Shown here piece by piece: positions 1-9,096 of a DNA stretch of 40,003 nt. Source of the stretch: Deltaproteobacteria bacterium (GTDB lineage Bacteria > Desulfobacterota > Desulfobacteria > Desulfobacterales > C00003060); NCBI GenBank assembly GCA_016930875.1, contig JAFGFW010000159.1:1-40003 (forward strand), read 5' to 3'. Position 1 is the first letter of the stretch. Each line of letters starts with the position of its first letter. Position numbers and translations under genes: made by a program. The notes beneath the pieces are model-generated. The model had not been told where the DNA came from, searched no databases, and saw nothing but the letters and a program-made list of their open reading frames with translations.

Positions 1-74
1 CGCGCGAATCTTGAGGAATGAGGCGTACTTACGGTACGTCGCAATGACGAAAGATGAAGCGCAACGCCGCAGAT
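1..74. repeat. Imperfect palindromic intergenic element
   Basis: No gene is visible before larC. Bases 1-28 and 34-62 form two arms of an imperfect inverted repeat around a short loop (GCGTAC / GTACGT at the centre, GCGC at the ends, with ATCTT and ATGA-like matches between). It resembles the REP/MITE-like intergenic palindromes I recall from deltaproteobacterial genomes, but only one copy lies in this window, so its repetitive nature is not shown here. It could instead be a terminator or attenuator of an upstream gene outside the window. Confidence 0.4.
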
Positions 75-119
75 GGACTTTTTACGAAGCCGTCAAATTT
101 AGCGGCTGACAGGACGTAA

Positions 120-1292
120 ATGGGGATGAAGGTTGCCTACTTTGACTGTTTCTCCGGGATTAGCGGTGACATGATTCTCGGGGCGTTGATCCAATTGGGG
201 GTTCCACCTGTTTTTATTGAAGAAAATATTCGAGCTTTGCCCCTTGAGGCCTTTCATCTGGAGATTGCTGAAGCCGAGCGGATGAGCATCCACGGCCGGC
301 AGGTACACGTGGTGGTTGATAAGAAGGACACGTGTGCAAGAAATTATAAGGACATCCGAGGCCTTATCGAAGGGAGTCAAGTTTCTGAAAGGGTAAAGCG
401 CCTCAGCCTTAAGGCCTTTGCCCGACTGGCAGAGGTTGAGGCTGGTATTCACAATTGTCCAAAAGAGCACGTCCATTTTCATGAACTCGGAGGAGTGGAT
501 GCTATTGTCGATATCGTGGGAGCTGCTCTCGGGGTGGAATGGCTCCAAATTGGCAAAGCAACGGCTTCTGAGATCCCAGTGGGAAGAGGCTTCGTAATCT
601 GCGATCACGGAAGACTTCCTGTGCCGGCCCCGGCCACAGTGGCTCTCCTTGAAGGAGTGCCTGTGTACGGCGCCGGTGTTTCTCATGAACTGGTTACCCC
701 GACCGGAGCGGCGATCATCACATCGCTTGCCGAAGACTTTGGCCCGATGCCAAGGATGCGCATTCGCCAGGTGGGTTACGGTGTTGGGGCACGGGACCTG
801 AAAGAGATGCCTAACTTGCTCAGGGTCATCGTAGGGGAGCCTGAATCTGTGTGTGAGGCAGATTGTGTCACGGTCGTGGAGACCAGCATCGATGACATGA
901 ATCCTGAGATATTCGGATTCGTCATGGAGAGGCTTTTTGAAGATGGGGCCCTGGATGTGATCTGGATTCCAATCTTTATGAAGAAGAATCGACCTGGAAC
1001 CATGATCCAGGTTATATGTAAGGAAATCGACCGAGAAAAAGTGGTGCACCGGATACTATCTGAGACCACGGCCACTGGTGTGCGGCACTGCCGGGCGGAT
1101 CGGATAAAGCTGCACAGAAGACTCAAAGAGGCCGCCACGTCCTTTGGCAAGGTACGGGTGAAGGAGATTTCAGACCTGACGGGTAAGGTCTCTGTGGCGC
1201 CGGAATATGAGGAGTGCAAGAGGATTGCCCTGGAGAAGAACATGCCCCTGAAGACGGTCTATGATGCCGTCTTAAAGGAGACGTCGCAGTAG
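120..1292 (+). CDS. larC: Nickel-pincer cofactor biosynthesis protein LarC
   Basis: LarC inserts nickel into the pyridinium-bisthiocarboxylic acid mononucleotide to complete the nickel-pincer nucleotide cofactor of lactate racemase and related enzymes. The 390-residue product has the family's usual length and N-terminal signature (MKVAYFDCFSGISGDM, starting at residue 3), then HFHELGGVDAIVDIVGAA near residue 119, PVPAPATVALLEG, ELVTPTGAAI, and the C-terminal ETSIDDMNPEIFGF block. The start at 120 has AGGA six bases upstream; ATG at 126 is the alternative. No larA, larB or larE is in the window, so the target enzyme is unknown. The family assignment is secure; which enzyme uses the cofactor is not. 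Confidence 0.93.
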   Translation: MGMKVAYFDCFSGISGDMILGALIQLGVPPVFIEENIRALPLEAFHLEIAEAERMSIHGRQVHVVVDKKDTCARNYKDIRGLIEGSQVSERVKRLSLKAFARLAEVEAGIHNCPKEHVHFHELGGVDAIVDIVGAALGVEWLQIGKATASEIPVGRGFVICDHGRLPVPAPATVALLEGVPVYGAGVSHELVTPTGAAIITSLAEDFGPMPRMRIRQVGYGVGARDLKEMPNLLRVIVGEPESVCEADCVTVVETSIDDMNPEIFGFVMERLFEDGALDVIWIPIFMKKNRPGTMIQVICKEIDREKVVHRILSETTATGVRHCRADRIKLHRRLKEAATSFGKVRVKEISDLTGKVSVAPEYEECKRIALEKNMPLKTVYDAVLKETSQ

Positions 1293-1404
1293 GAAAGCAT
1301 TGCACGGCACGCCATCGTCAAAGTCGAGCGAATTTACCGGAATTGCATAACTGAACAAACCTATAACTTCAGAGGGTTACTGGGGGCTAAGACAGGGCGT
1401 TGCA

Positions 1405-1875
1405 TTGCATAGCGGCATTCGACAAAGATTTGTGGTTGTGTTAGCAACAGGATTTTACGCGGGCTGCATCCCTTTTGCCTCCGGCACTTTTGGCACTGTA
1501 GCTGCGGTTCCTCTATGCTATCTTCTTACTATGCTTGGCCCACTTGAGGGGGCGTTGTTCATTGCGGCGTTTACCGGGTTTGCCGTGTGGGTATCAGGTG
1601 AAGCAGAAAAGATATTTGGGAAAAAAGACAGCGGCTTAATTGTTATAGATGAGATGGCAGGGTTTCTGGTTACGATGTTTCTCATCCCCTGGAACGTAAA
1701 GACGTTGGTGACCGGTTTCTTGCTTTTCAGGTTCATGGACATTGCCAAGCCCTTTCCTATCAGGAGGCTGGAATCGACGTTGCCCGGCGGCTGGGGTGTT
1801 GTGGGCGATGACGTCCTTGCAGGGATTTATGCCAACGCTGTGTTGAGAGTTGTTATGAAGCTCTTCTGGAGTTGA
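1405..1875 (+). CDS. pgpA: Phosphatidylglycerophosphatase A
   Basis: Membrane phosphatase that converts phosphatidylglycerophosphate to phosphatidylglycerol in phospholipid synthesis. The 156-residue product shows the PgpA pattern: ATGFYAGCIPFASGTFGT at the N terminus, the acidic DEMAGFLVTMF segment, FRFMDIAKPFPIRRLE, and the terminal GVVGDDVLAGIYAN with the paired Asp. Several hydrophobic segments fit an integral inner-membrane protein. The start is a TTG at 1405 with AGGGCG six bases upstream; no better in-frame ATG lies near. It sits 9 bases before pncC, so the two are probably co-transcribed. The 112-base gap after larC holds nothing I recognise. Confidence 0.88.
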   Translation: MHSGIRQRFVVVLATGFYAGCIPFASGTFGTVAAVPLCYLLTMLGPLEGALFIAAFTGFAVWVSGEAEKIFGKKDSGLIVIDEMAGFLVTMFLIPWNVKTLVTGFLLFRFMDIAKPFPIRRLESTLPGGWGVVGDDVLAGIYANAVLRVVMKLFWS

Positions 1876-1884
1876 GATTGAAGG

Positions 1885-2376
1885 ATGGAAGATAATTCCC
1901 TTGAACAGGAAGTGGCCAGGGCGCTTCTTTCTCTGAAGATAACTATTGCGGTAGCCGAGTCGTGTACTGGTGGGTTGATTTGCCATCGACTCACCAACAT
2001 TTCAGGCAGTTCAGACTATTTGGAGATGGGGGTTGTGACGTACAGCAACCGGTCCAAGATCGAGTTCTTGGGGGTGTCTGAGGGGATTATTAAAGAACAC
2101 GGAGCCGTTAGCGAAGCCTGCGTCAGGGAGATGGCGATGTGCGTCAAGCGGTTGGCAGGCACTGGTCTGGGTATTGCGGTCAGTGGGATCGCAGGCCCCA
2201 CAGGCGGCGCTTCTGACAGACCAGTAGGCACGGTTCATATGGCCTTGGCCTGGAGCCAGGATGTGGAGTCATGGAGATATCACTTCAAAGGGAGCCGAAG
2301 AGAGATCAAAGAACAGGCTTCAGAGGAGGCGTTGAAGAGGATACGAGAACGCTGCGAGTCAATAGAACATGGGTGA
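1885..2376 (+). CDS. pncC: Nicotinamide-nucleotide amidohydrolase PncC (CinA C-terminal domain)
   Basis: Stand-alone CinA C-terminal domain, which deamidates nicotinamide mononucleotide in NAD recycling. The 163-residue product carries the family hallmarks: AVAESCTGGLICHRLTNISGSS with the catalytic Ser-Cys-Thr-Gly-Gly stretch near residues 21-26, GVVTYSNRSKIEFLGV, HGAVSEACVREMA, and SGIAGPTGGASDRPVGTV. The N-terminal MoCF/COG1058 half of full-length CinA is absent, which is common. It overlaps thpR by 8 bases. The pncC-thpR-recA order is a recurrent one in deltaproteobacteria. Confidence 0.92.
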   Translation: MEDNSLEQEVARALLSLKITIAVAESCTGGLICHRLTNISGSSDYLEMGVVTYSNRSKIEFLGVSEGIIKEHGAVSEACVREMAMCVKRLAGTGLGIAVSGIAGPTGGASDRPVGTVHMALAWSQDVESWRYHFKGSRREIKEQASEEALKRIRERCESIEHG

Positions 2377-2944
2377 GAAGATACGCACCTTCATAGCGAT
2401 CGGTTTGCCGGAATTCGTTCTTCAGGCAATTGCAAAAATCCAGGAGACGCTCCGGGGATCAGGCCTTGACATCAGATGGGTTCGCAGGGAAGGCATCCAC
2501 CTGACCCTGAAGTTCCTGGGAGATATTGACAGGGATGATGTAGGGAAGATTCAGGCAGCCATGGAAGAAGCCGCCAAGGGCATTTCCCCTTTTACGCTGA
2601 CGGGGGATGAGGTTGGGGTTTTTCCGGATTTCAGGCGTCCGCGTGTCATCTGGGCGGGGATATCAGGGGACGTGCAGGCCTTGTTCGCTCTTCAGAGCGC
2701 TTTGGAATCTCAGCTCAAGGGGCTTGGCTTTCCTAAGGAGAAACGGCATTTTAAGGGCCATCTGACAATGGGTCGTGTCAAGGATCGTGTGGATAGGACC
2801 AAGTTGCGGGAGTCCTTGGAGGGATTGGCGAGGTTTGAAACAGGATCTTTCACGGTTAAGTCTGTTGTCTTGTTTCAAAGCACCTTGCGTTCTCAAGGGG
2901 CGGTATACACAAGACTGGCTGAGGTGGATTTAAGAAGTGCCTGA
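2369..2944 (+). CDS. thpR: RNA 2',3'-cyclic phosphodiesterase ThpR
   Basis: 2H-family phosphoesterase that hydrolyses RNA 2',3'-cyclic phosphates and shows 2'-5' ligase activity in vitro. Both catalytic HxTx motifs are visible in the 191-residue product: HLTLKFLGDI near residues 43-52 and HLTMGRVK near residue 130. The N-terminal RTFIAIGLPE and the central RPRVIWAGI are also typical. Translation is probably coupled to pncC through the 8-base overlap. Cellular role in bacteria remains poorly defined. Confidence 0.92.
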   Translation: MGEKIRTFIAIGLPEFVLQAIAKIQETLRGSGLDIRWVRREGIHLTLKFLGDIDRDDVGKIQAAMEEAAKGISPFTLTGDEVGVFPDFRRPRVIWAGISGDVQALFALQSALESQLKGLGFPKEKRHFKGHLTMGRVKDRVDRTKLRESLEGLARFETGSFTVKSVVLFQSTLRSQGAVYTRLAEVDLRSA

Positions 2945-2986
2945 AATTTAAAATGCCTTAAATGGATAAAGCTAGGGGGAATATTC

Positions 2987-4030
2987 ATGAGTAGTATATC
3001 TGCTGACAAGGAGAAGGCGGTTGAACAGGCGATAGGTCAGATAGAGCGCCAGTTCGGCAAGGGTTCCATCATGAAACTGGGCGCCCAGGTCATTGCAGAC
3101 ATCCCGGTAATTCCAACGGGCTCCCTTGCCTTGGACCACGCACTGGGAGTAGGAGGCATACCGCGAGGCCGGGTCGTAGAGCTTTTTGGGCCTGAGTCTT
3201 CGGGCAAAACCACGCTTGCTCTTCATGTTGTGGCGGAAGCCCAAAAGGGGGGCGGTATTGCGGCATTTATCGATGCCGAACACGCCCTGGACGTATTATA
3301 TGCAAAAAAACTCGGCGTGAACTGTGATGACCTTCTCGTCTCTCAACCGGATACGGGTGAGCAGGCCCTGGAGATTGCCGAGGTCCTGGTCAGGAGCGGC
3401 GCCCTGGATACCGTGGTTGTTGATTCGGTGGCAGCCCTGGTTCCACGGGCTGAGATTGAAGGAGAGATGGGGGATGTCCATGTGGGTCTGCAGGCCAGGC
3501 TCATGTCACAGGCTTTGAGAAAGCTGACGGCCTGTATTAGCAGGTCGAAAACAACGGTTATCTTTATTAACCAGATTCGAATGAAGATCGGAGTCATGTT
3601 TGGGAACCCGGAGACCACGCCAGGAGGTAATGCCCTTAAGTTTTATTCGTCGGTGAGACTTGACATACGAAGAATCGGGAACATCAAAGACGGCCAGGAG
3701 GTCATAGGAAACCGAACAAGGGTGCGGGTGGTAAAGAACAAGGTGGCGCCGCCTTTCAAGGAAGCACAGTTTGATATCATGTACGGTGAAGGTATTTCCG
3801 CTACTGGCGATCTTCTGGACATGGCCGTTCAAAACGAAATCGTTGATAAGAGCGGGGCCTGGTATTCATTTGACAAGGAAAGGATTGGACAGGGCAGGGA
3901 AAACGCCAAGACATTTCTGAAGGAACATTCTGATCTTTTTGCCAATATCCAAAAAAAAGTTCGAGATGCCCTTGGATTGGCACAGAAGGAGTCCGGGCAG
4001 TCCGAGGCGCAGCAGCGTGGAAAAGAGTAA
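2987..4030 (+). CDS. recA: Recombinase RecA
   Basis: DNA strand-exchange ATPase of homologous recombination and co-protease for LexA in the SOS response. The 347-residue product has the standard length and motifs: [13 protein letters not shown] at the N terminus, Walker [10 protein letters not shown] near residues 68-76, the MAW/loop region [20 protein letters not shown], and [29 protein letters not shown] lies six bases before the ATG. I saw no convincing LexA-type operator in the 42-base gap after thpR. No recX follows; alaS does. Confidence 0.98.
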   Translation: MSSISADKEKAVEQAIGQIERQFGKGSIMKLGAQVIADIPVIPTGSLALDHALGVGGIPRGRVVELFGPESSGKTTLALHVVAEAQKGGGIAAFIDAEHALDVLYAKKLGVNCDDLLVSQPDTGEQALEIAEVLVRSGALDTVVVDSVAALVPRAEIEGEMGDVHVGLQARLMSQALRKLTACISRSKTTVIFINQIRMKIGVMFGNPETTPGGNALKFYSSVRLDIRRIGNIKDGQEVIGNRTRVRVVKNKVAPPFKEAQFDIMYGEGISATGDLLDMAVQNEIVDKSGAWYSFDKERIGQGRENAKTFLKEHSDLFANIQKKVRDALGLAQKESGQSEAQQRGKE

Positions 4031-4075
4031 GGAGTAGGCAGTGAGCAGTGTCCAGTGACAAATGATCAGTGACTA
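4031..4075. repeat. Low-complexity AGTGA/CAGTG spacer between recA and alaS
   Basis: The 45-base gap is made of degenerate short units (GCAGTGAGCAGTGTCCAGTG, then CAAATGATCAGTGACTAATG), giving stops in several frames. There is no recX gene and no hairpin with a T-run. This kind of CAGTGA-rich spacer probably arose by slipped replication. No function is evident. Confidence 0.45.
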
Positions 4076-6724
4076 ATGACTATGACGACATCAGATGATC
4101 TGCGGGAAAAATTTTTGGCCTATTTTGAGGAAAAAGGCCACACGATCGTAAAGAGCTCGTCTCTGATGCCCCATGATGACCCCACCCTCCTTTTCACCAA
4201 TGCCGGGATGGTGCAGTTTAAGCGGACATTCCTGGGAGAGGAGAAACGAGACTACGTGCGGGCATGCACGTCTCAGAAGTGTGTTCGGGCTGGCGGCAAG
4301 CACAACGACCTTGAAAATGTAGGCCACACGGGGCGCCATCACACTTTTTTCGAGATGCTGGGAAATTTTTCCTTTGGGGATTATTTTAAGCCGTTAGCCA
4401 TTGAATTGGCCTGGGATCTCATAACCAGGGTTTATGGCCTTCCAGTAGAAAAAATCTGGGTTTCAGTCTACGAAAACGACGATGAGGCGCATCAGCTTTG
4501 GTCTAACAATACAGGGATACCGGAGGACAGGATCGTTCGTCTCGGCAAGAAGGATAATTTCTGGTCAATGGGCGATACTGGTCCTTGTGGGCCGTGCTCG
4601 GAAATCCTCTTTGATCAGGGCGAAGAGATGAGTTGCGGTCGACCCGAATGCCGGGTGGGTTGTGAATGTGACCGCTATCTGGAGTTGTGGAACCTGGTTT
4701 TCATGGAATTTAACCGGGATGACACAGGCAACATGACACCCCTTCCAAGACCGAGCATTGATACAGGCATGGGACTGGAGCGCATCGCGGCAGTAACGCA
4801 AGGGGTTACGAGTAACTACGAGACCGACCTGTTTATCCCCATTATAAGAGAAATCGAGGAGATCTCCGGTCATTCCATTGATGAGTCCCGCGAGATTGAT
4901 GTTTCGATGAAGGTGGTGGCAGACCACAGCCGAGCAGCGGCCTTTCTGATCGGTGACGGGGTCCTGCCATCCAATGAGTGGCGAGGGTATGTGCTTCGCC
5001 GTATCCTGAGACGGGCCATTCGTTATGGTCGCACCCTGGGATTGCCCCGGCCCTTTCTGTATCAAACCGCGGGCAAGGTTGCTCAGGTGATGAAGAAGGC
5101 CTATCCGGAGCTCTTGGAAGCAGATGCCTACATCAAGAATATTATCAAGAGCGAAGAGGAGCGCTTTTTGGGGACCCTGGACACAGGCTTGAGTGTTCTG
5201 GAGGATGCCCTGGGTGAATTAAAGGCTCAGGGGGACTTGAAGGTCCCAGGGAATCTCATATTTAAGATGTATGATACTTATGGTTTCCCGGTTGACATTA
5301 TCCAGGACATTGTGCGCGATGACGGGTTTTCACTGGATATCGAAGGCTTTAACGCGTCCATGGACCAACAGCGCCTCCGCTCACGGAGCGCCTGGAAAGG
5401 CGTCGGCGGTCATGAGGCAGCAGAGGCCTTCAAGGCCCTTGCGGTTCGGGGGATACAGACTGAGTTTGTGGGCTATGAGACCACAAGCGCTGACTCTGAA
5501 ATCCTCATGCTCGTTCGAGACGGCGAGACTGTTCAAGGGGCTACACAAGGAGAATTCATTGAACTTGTTGTAACAGGCAAGACCCCCTTCTACGGCGAGG
5601 CCGGGGGCCAGGTGGGAGACCAGGGCCGAATTACAGGGGCGGGCTTTGAGATAGAAGTCCGTGACACGGTGAAAGCTCCCGGTAACATAATAATCAACAA
5701 AGGCAAGATCCTGCGCGGAACAGTTTCCACAGGGGACCGTGTGACTCTCAGTGTGGATAGGGAGCGGCGATTGGCTATTGGCAGGAATCATACTGCCACC
5801 CACCTGTTGCACGCGGTTTTGCGCAAAGTGCTGGGGGACCATGTGAAGCAGTCAGGATCATTAGTGGGGCCTGACCGTTTGCGTTTTGATTTTACGCATT
5901 TTTCCGCTCTTGATGCAGAGACACTCCGGGAAATCGAAGACCTGGTCAATGACAGAATTCGTCAAAACACGCCTCTGAAGATCGAGGAGATGGATGCCGA
6001 GGACGCCTTCAATGCAGGAGCCACCGCGCTTTTTGAGGAGAAGTACGGTGACCGTGTCCGGGTCGTTGCTATTGGGAATTTCAGCAAGGAGCTGTGCGGA
6101 GGGACCCATACTGTGCGGACGGGAGATATCGGTCTTTTTAAGATCGTCAGCGAAGGGAGTGTGGCAGCCGGCGTGCGACGTATCGAGGCGCTCACAGGCG
6201 CGCTTGCCCTTGCGAGCACCCAGGAGGCCTCTCAGACCTTGCATACCCTGGCAGAGGCGCTGAGAACCAAGCCTGAAAATTTGGCAGACAGGGTTCAGAA
6301 AATCATGGCACACCAGAAGGCCCTTGAGAAGGAACTCGGCGCTGTCAGGGCCAAAGCCCAGGCTGAGGCATCAGATAAGTCCCTTTCCGAGGTCAAGGCA
6401 GTAAACGGCGTTTCAGTCCTGGCTCAGGAGGTTTCAGTCGACACACCCGCGGCCTTGAGAGATTTTGCCGATCAAGTTAAGGCAAAGATAAAGTCCGGGA
6501 TTATTGTATTGGGGAGCAGGATACCTGAAAAGGTGCTGCTCGTGGCCGTGGTGACAGAGGAACACCAGGAGCAGTATCATGCCGGAAAGATAATCAAAGA
6601 GGTGGCCGCCATAGTTGGCGGCGGCGGCGGCGGGCGTCGTGACATGGCCCAGGCCGGGGGAAGCAAGCCTGAAAAACTACCGGAAGCGCTGGCCGCAGTT
6701 TACGATATCGTAGCTGGGAACTGA
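4076..6724 (+). CDS. alaS: Alanine--tRNA ligase
   Basis: Charges tRNA-Ala. The 882-residue product is full length and shows all parts. The class II catalytic core carries TNAGMVQFKRTFLG and GHTGRHHTFFEMLGNFSFGD, and SIDTGMGLERIAAV follows in the same core. The editing domain has the zinc ligands HTATHLLH near residue 571 and CGGTH near residue 674. The C-Ala domain ends in GGGGGGRRDMAQAGG. ATG at 4076 was taken as the start; ATG at 4082 (MTTSDDLREK) is equally possible because no clear ribosome site precedes either. The stop codon directly abuts the end of convergent purM. Confidence 0.97.
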   Translation: MTMTTSDDLREKFLAYFEEKGHTIVKSSSLMPHDDPTLLFTNAGMVQFKRTFLGEEKRDYVRACTSQKCVRAGGKHNDLENVGHTGRHHTFFEMLGNFSFGDYFKPLAIELAWDLITRVYGLPVEKIWVSVYENDDEAHQLWSNNTGIPEDRIVRLGKKDNFWSMGDTGPCGPCSEILFDQGEEMSCGRPECRVGCECDRYLELWNLVFMEFNRDDTGNMTPLPRPSIDTGMGLERIAAVTQGVTSNYETDLFIPIIREIEEISGHSIDESREIDVSMKVVADHSRAAAFLIGDGVLPSNEWRGYVLRRILRRAIRYGRTLGLPRPFLYQTAGKVAQVMKKAYPELLEADAYIKNIIKSEEERFLGTLDTGLSVLEDALGELKAQGDLKVPGNLIFKMYDTYGFPVDIIQDIVRDDGFSLDIEGFNASMDQQRLRSRSAWKGVGGHEAAEAFKALAVRGIQTEFVGYETTSADSEILMLVRDGETVQGATQGEFIELVVTGKTPFYGEAGGQVGDQGRITGAGFEIEVRDTVKAPGNIIINKGKILRGTVSTGDRVTLSVDRERRLAIGRNHTATHLLHAVLRKVLGDHVKQSGSLVGPDRLRFDFTHFSALDAETLREIEDLVNDRIRQNTPLKIEEMDAEDAFNAGATALFEEKYGDRVRVVAIGNFSKELCGGTHTVRTGDIGLFKIVSEGSVAAGVRRIEALTGALALASTQEASQTLHTLAEALRTKPENLADRVQKIMAHQKALEKELGAVRAKAQAEASDKSLSEVKAVNGVSVLAQEVSVDTPAALRDFADQVKAKIKSGIIVLGSRIPEKVLLVAVVTEEHQEQYHAGKIIKEVAAIVGGGGGGRRDMAQAGGSKPEKLPEALAAVYDIVAGN

Positions 6725-7768
6725 TTACACCCAGACGAGCTGCTTGGCCCCGCGTTTTCTCGCGACGATTTCTCCGATAGCGTAGGCTTTTTCGTTCATT
6801 GCCAGAAGGAATTCCATGATGCCCTGTGCGGCATTAGCGGGCGTGACAAGGATGATGCCGATTCCGTTATTGAAAGTCCTTCTCATTTCCAATGCGGAGA
6901 GCTTTCCTGCTTCCCGGAGGAAATGAAAAACAGGAGGAACCTCCCAACTCCCTTCTTGGATCACGGCCTTGCAAGATGATGGGAGTATTCGCGGCAGGTT
7001 TTCTTGTATGCCACCGCCTGTGACGTGGGCAATCCCGTGTATGGCAAAATCACGCAGCAGGTGACGGAGAATTTCGGAATAGATCTTGGTAGGCTCCAGG
7101 AGTTCGTCTCCTATGGTTTTTCCCAGAACATCAACCCTGTCAGTCACTTTCAGCTTGAGTTTTTCAAAACAGATCTTTCGAACCAGAGAATACCCGTTGC
7201 TGTGAAGCCCGCTTGACGCTATGCCAATCAGCTTATGGCCTACCCCGATCTCTGATCCATCGACAATTTTGCCGTTGTCTACAATGCCGACTACAAACCC
7301 CGCCAGATCATAATCACCCTCAGCGTAGAGCCCCGGCATTTCCGCTGTCTCGCCACCTATCAGCGCACACTTGGCCGTTTTGCAGCCCGTGACAATTCCT
7401 TCTATTATGGCCTCAGCGGTTTCGGACACAAGTTTGCCCATGGACAGATAGTCCAAGAAGAACAGAGGCCTGGCACCTTGAACCGTGATATCGTTGACGC
7501 ACATGGCCACAAGGTCTATGCCGATCGTGTCATGCTTTTCCATCATGGAGGCGACCTTCAATTTTGTGCCAACCCCGTCAGTGGAGGTGACAAGAACCGG
7601 GTCTTTATATTGAGTGACATCAAGGGAGTAAAGACCGCTGAATCCGCCAATGCCGGCAATCACACCAGACTGTGGGGCCTGTTTCGTGATCTGCTTGATC
7701 CTTTTGATGAAACGATTTGCCTTGTCGATATCGACACCGGCTTTCTGGTAGGTAAGAGAGTTGTCCAT
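6725..7768 (-). CDS. purM: Phosphoribosylformylglycinamidine cyclo-ligase (AIR synthetase)
   Basis: Fifth step of purine synthesis: ATP-dependent closure of FGAM to aminoimidazole ribotide. The product (347 residues from the ATG at 7768) shows STDGVGTKLKVA, IGGETAEMPGLYAEGDYDLAGF, SSGLHSNGYSLVRKI and HVTGGGIQENLPRIL, all characteristic. The start at 7768 is preferred over an upstream TTG (7783) because GAGGAG lies seven bases before the ATG. It is convergent with alaS with zero intergenic bases and divergent from the aminotransferase gene. Confidence 0.96.
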   Translation of the reverse strand: MDNSLTYQKAGVDIDKANRFIKRIKQITKQAPQSGVIAGIGGFSGLYSLDVTQYKDPVLVTSTDGVGTKLKVASMMEKHDTIGIDLVAMCVNDITVQGARPLFFLDYLSMGKLVSETAEAIIEGIVTGCKTAKCALIGGETAEMPGLYAEGDYDLAGFVVGIVDNGKIVDGSEIGVGHKLIGIASSGLHSNGYSLVRKICFEKLKLKVTDRVDVLGKTIGDELLEPTKIYSEILRHLLRDFAIHGIAHVTGGGIQENLPRILPSSCKAVIQEGSWEVPPVFHFLREAGKLSALEMRRTFNNGIGIILVTPANAAQGIMEFLLAMNEKAYAIGEIVARKRGAKQLVWV

Positions 7769-7832
7769 GTCACGGCTCCTCAATTTTGTACTTTTTTAGA
7801 GCAATTACGTCGTAAAGTCAAAAGAAATCTTT

Positions 7833-7859
7833 TTGACAACACCTTTACTCTAGTATAAT
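7833..7859 (+). promoter_or_regulatory. Candidate sigma-70 promoter for the aminotransferase-hom-apgM genes
   Basis: TTGACA at 7833-7838 and TATAAT at 7854-7859 are both perfect hexamers, but the spacer is 15 bases, shorter than the optimal 17. It lies about 50 bases before the aminotransferase start. The divergent purM would be read from the same 140-base gap; a weaker TTGACT-N17-TAAAAA candidate faces that way. Confidence 0.5.
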
Positions 7860-7907
7860 AACCTCTCAAAGATAAAGAAATCAAAACCCTTATGGAAGGC
7901 ATCTGTC

Positions 7908-9074
7908 ATGAAACAATTCGCCAGGCTGAATCGGCTTCCGCCCTATGTTTTCACCACCGTAAATCAGATAAAAATGGATGCGCGCCATGCAGGAGAGGAT
8001 ATTGTGGATTTGGGTATGGGCAATCCTGATATGGCAACGCCAAAGCACATTGTGGACAAGCTGGTTGAAGCCTGCAGAAAAGGGCACAACCACCGGTATT
8101 CTGCGTCCATGGGGATCACCAAGCTCAGGATGGCTATCTCCGATTGGTACAAACGCCGCTTTGACGTGGATATTGATCCTGAAACAGAAGCGATTGTCAC
8201 TATCGGGGCTAAGGAAGGAATCTCACATCTTGTCCTCGTAACCATTGCCCCGGGGGATGTGGTCTTTTCGCCGAACCCCACCTATCCTATCCATCCCTAT
8301 TCGGCCATCATAGCAGGTGGAGACGTGCGTGGGATTCCTCTGGGTCCGGAGCAGGACTTTTTTGAAAACTTGATTGCTGCCACAAAGCAGACATGGCCGA
8401 GACCGAAGATGCTTATCATATCTTTTCCCCATAATCCCACAACAGAGGTGGTGGACCTGGGTTTTTTTGAGAAGATTGTAGACTACGCCAAAGAGCATGG
8501 GATTCTGGTGATTCATGATTTGGCCTACGCTGATTTGGTGTATGATGAATATTTGGCCCCGAGTTTTCTTCAGGTGCCCGGGGCCAAGGAAGTGGGGGTG
8601 GAATTTTTCTCCCTTTCCAAGAGCTATAGTATGCCTGGGTGGCGTGTCGGTTTTTGCGTTGGGAGCCCCGAGATAGTTGGAGCTCTTCGCCGCATCAAGA
8701 GCTATCTCGATTACGGCATTTTTCAGCCGATCCAAATTGCATCCATCATTGCGCTAAACGGACCGCAAGATTGCGTCAAGAAAATCGTAGACACATACAA
8801 AATAAGGCGTGATGCGCTGGTTAAAGGCCTGAACAGGGTTGGGTGGCCAGTCAAGAGTCCGAAGGGAACCATGTTTGTTTGGGCAAAGATCCCTGAACAG
8901 TATGTCAAGATGGGCTCTGTGGAGTTTTCCAAGATGTTGATTCGAGAAGCCAAGGTGGCTGTTTCTCCGGGGCTCGGTTTCGGGGAGTATGGCGATGAAT
9001 ATGTCAGGTTTGCTCTAATAGAAAACACGATGCGCACCAATCAGGCCATAAGGGGGATTCGCAAGATCCTGTAA
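7908..9074 (+). CDS. Class I/II PLP-dependent aminotransferase (AlaC/LL-DAP aminotransferase type)
   Basis: Fold-type I aminotransferase of 388 residues. Visible features are [15 protein letters not shown] near residue 37, the cofactor-binding [26 protein letters not shown], the [11 protein letters not shown] Asp/Tyr pair, and [15 protein letters not shown] with the Schiff-base lysine near residue 237. Overall sequence most resembles alanine transaminase AlaC and LL-diaminopimelate aminotransferase. Lying 22 bases before hom and apgM, it may supply or drain aspartate-family or alanine nitrogen. GGAAGG precedes the ATG. The exact substrate cannot be told from sequence. Confidence 0.85.
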   Translation: MKQFARLNRLPPYVFTTVNQIKMDARHAGEDIVDLGMGNPDMATPKHIVDKLVEACRKGHNHRYSASMGITKLRMAISDWYKRRFDVDIDPETEAIVTIGAKEGISHLVLVTIAPGDVVFSPNPTYPIHPYSAIIAGGDVRGIPLGPEQDFFENLIAATKQTWPRPKMLIISFPHNPTTEVVDLGFFEKIVDYAKEHGILVIHDLAYADLVYDEYLAPSFLQVPGAKEVGVEFFSLSKSYSMPGWRVGFCVGSPEIVGALRRIKSYLDYGIFQPIQIASIIALNGPQDCVKKIVDTYKIRRDALVKGLNRVGWPVKSPKGTMFVWAKIPEQYVKMGSVEFSKMLIREAKVAVSPGLGFGEYGDEYVRFALIENTMRTNQAIRGIRKIL

Positions 9075-9096
9075 TTTTTTCTCGTAAGGTGAGCAC

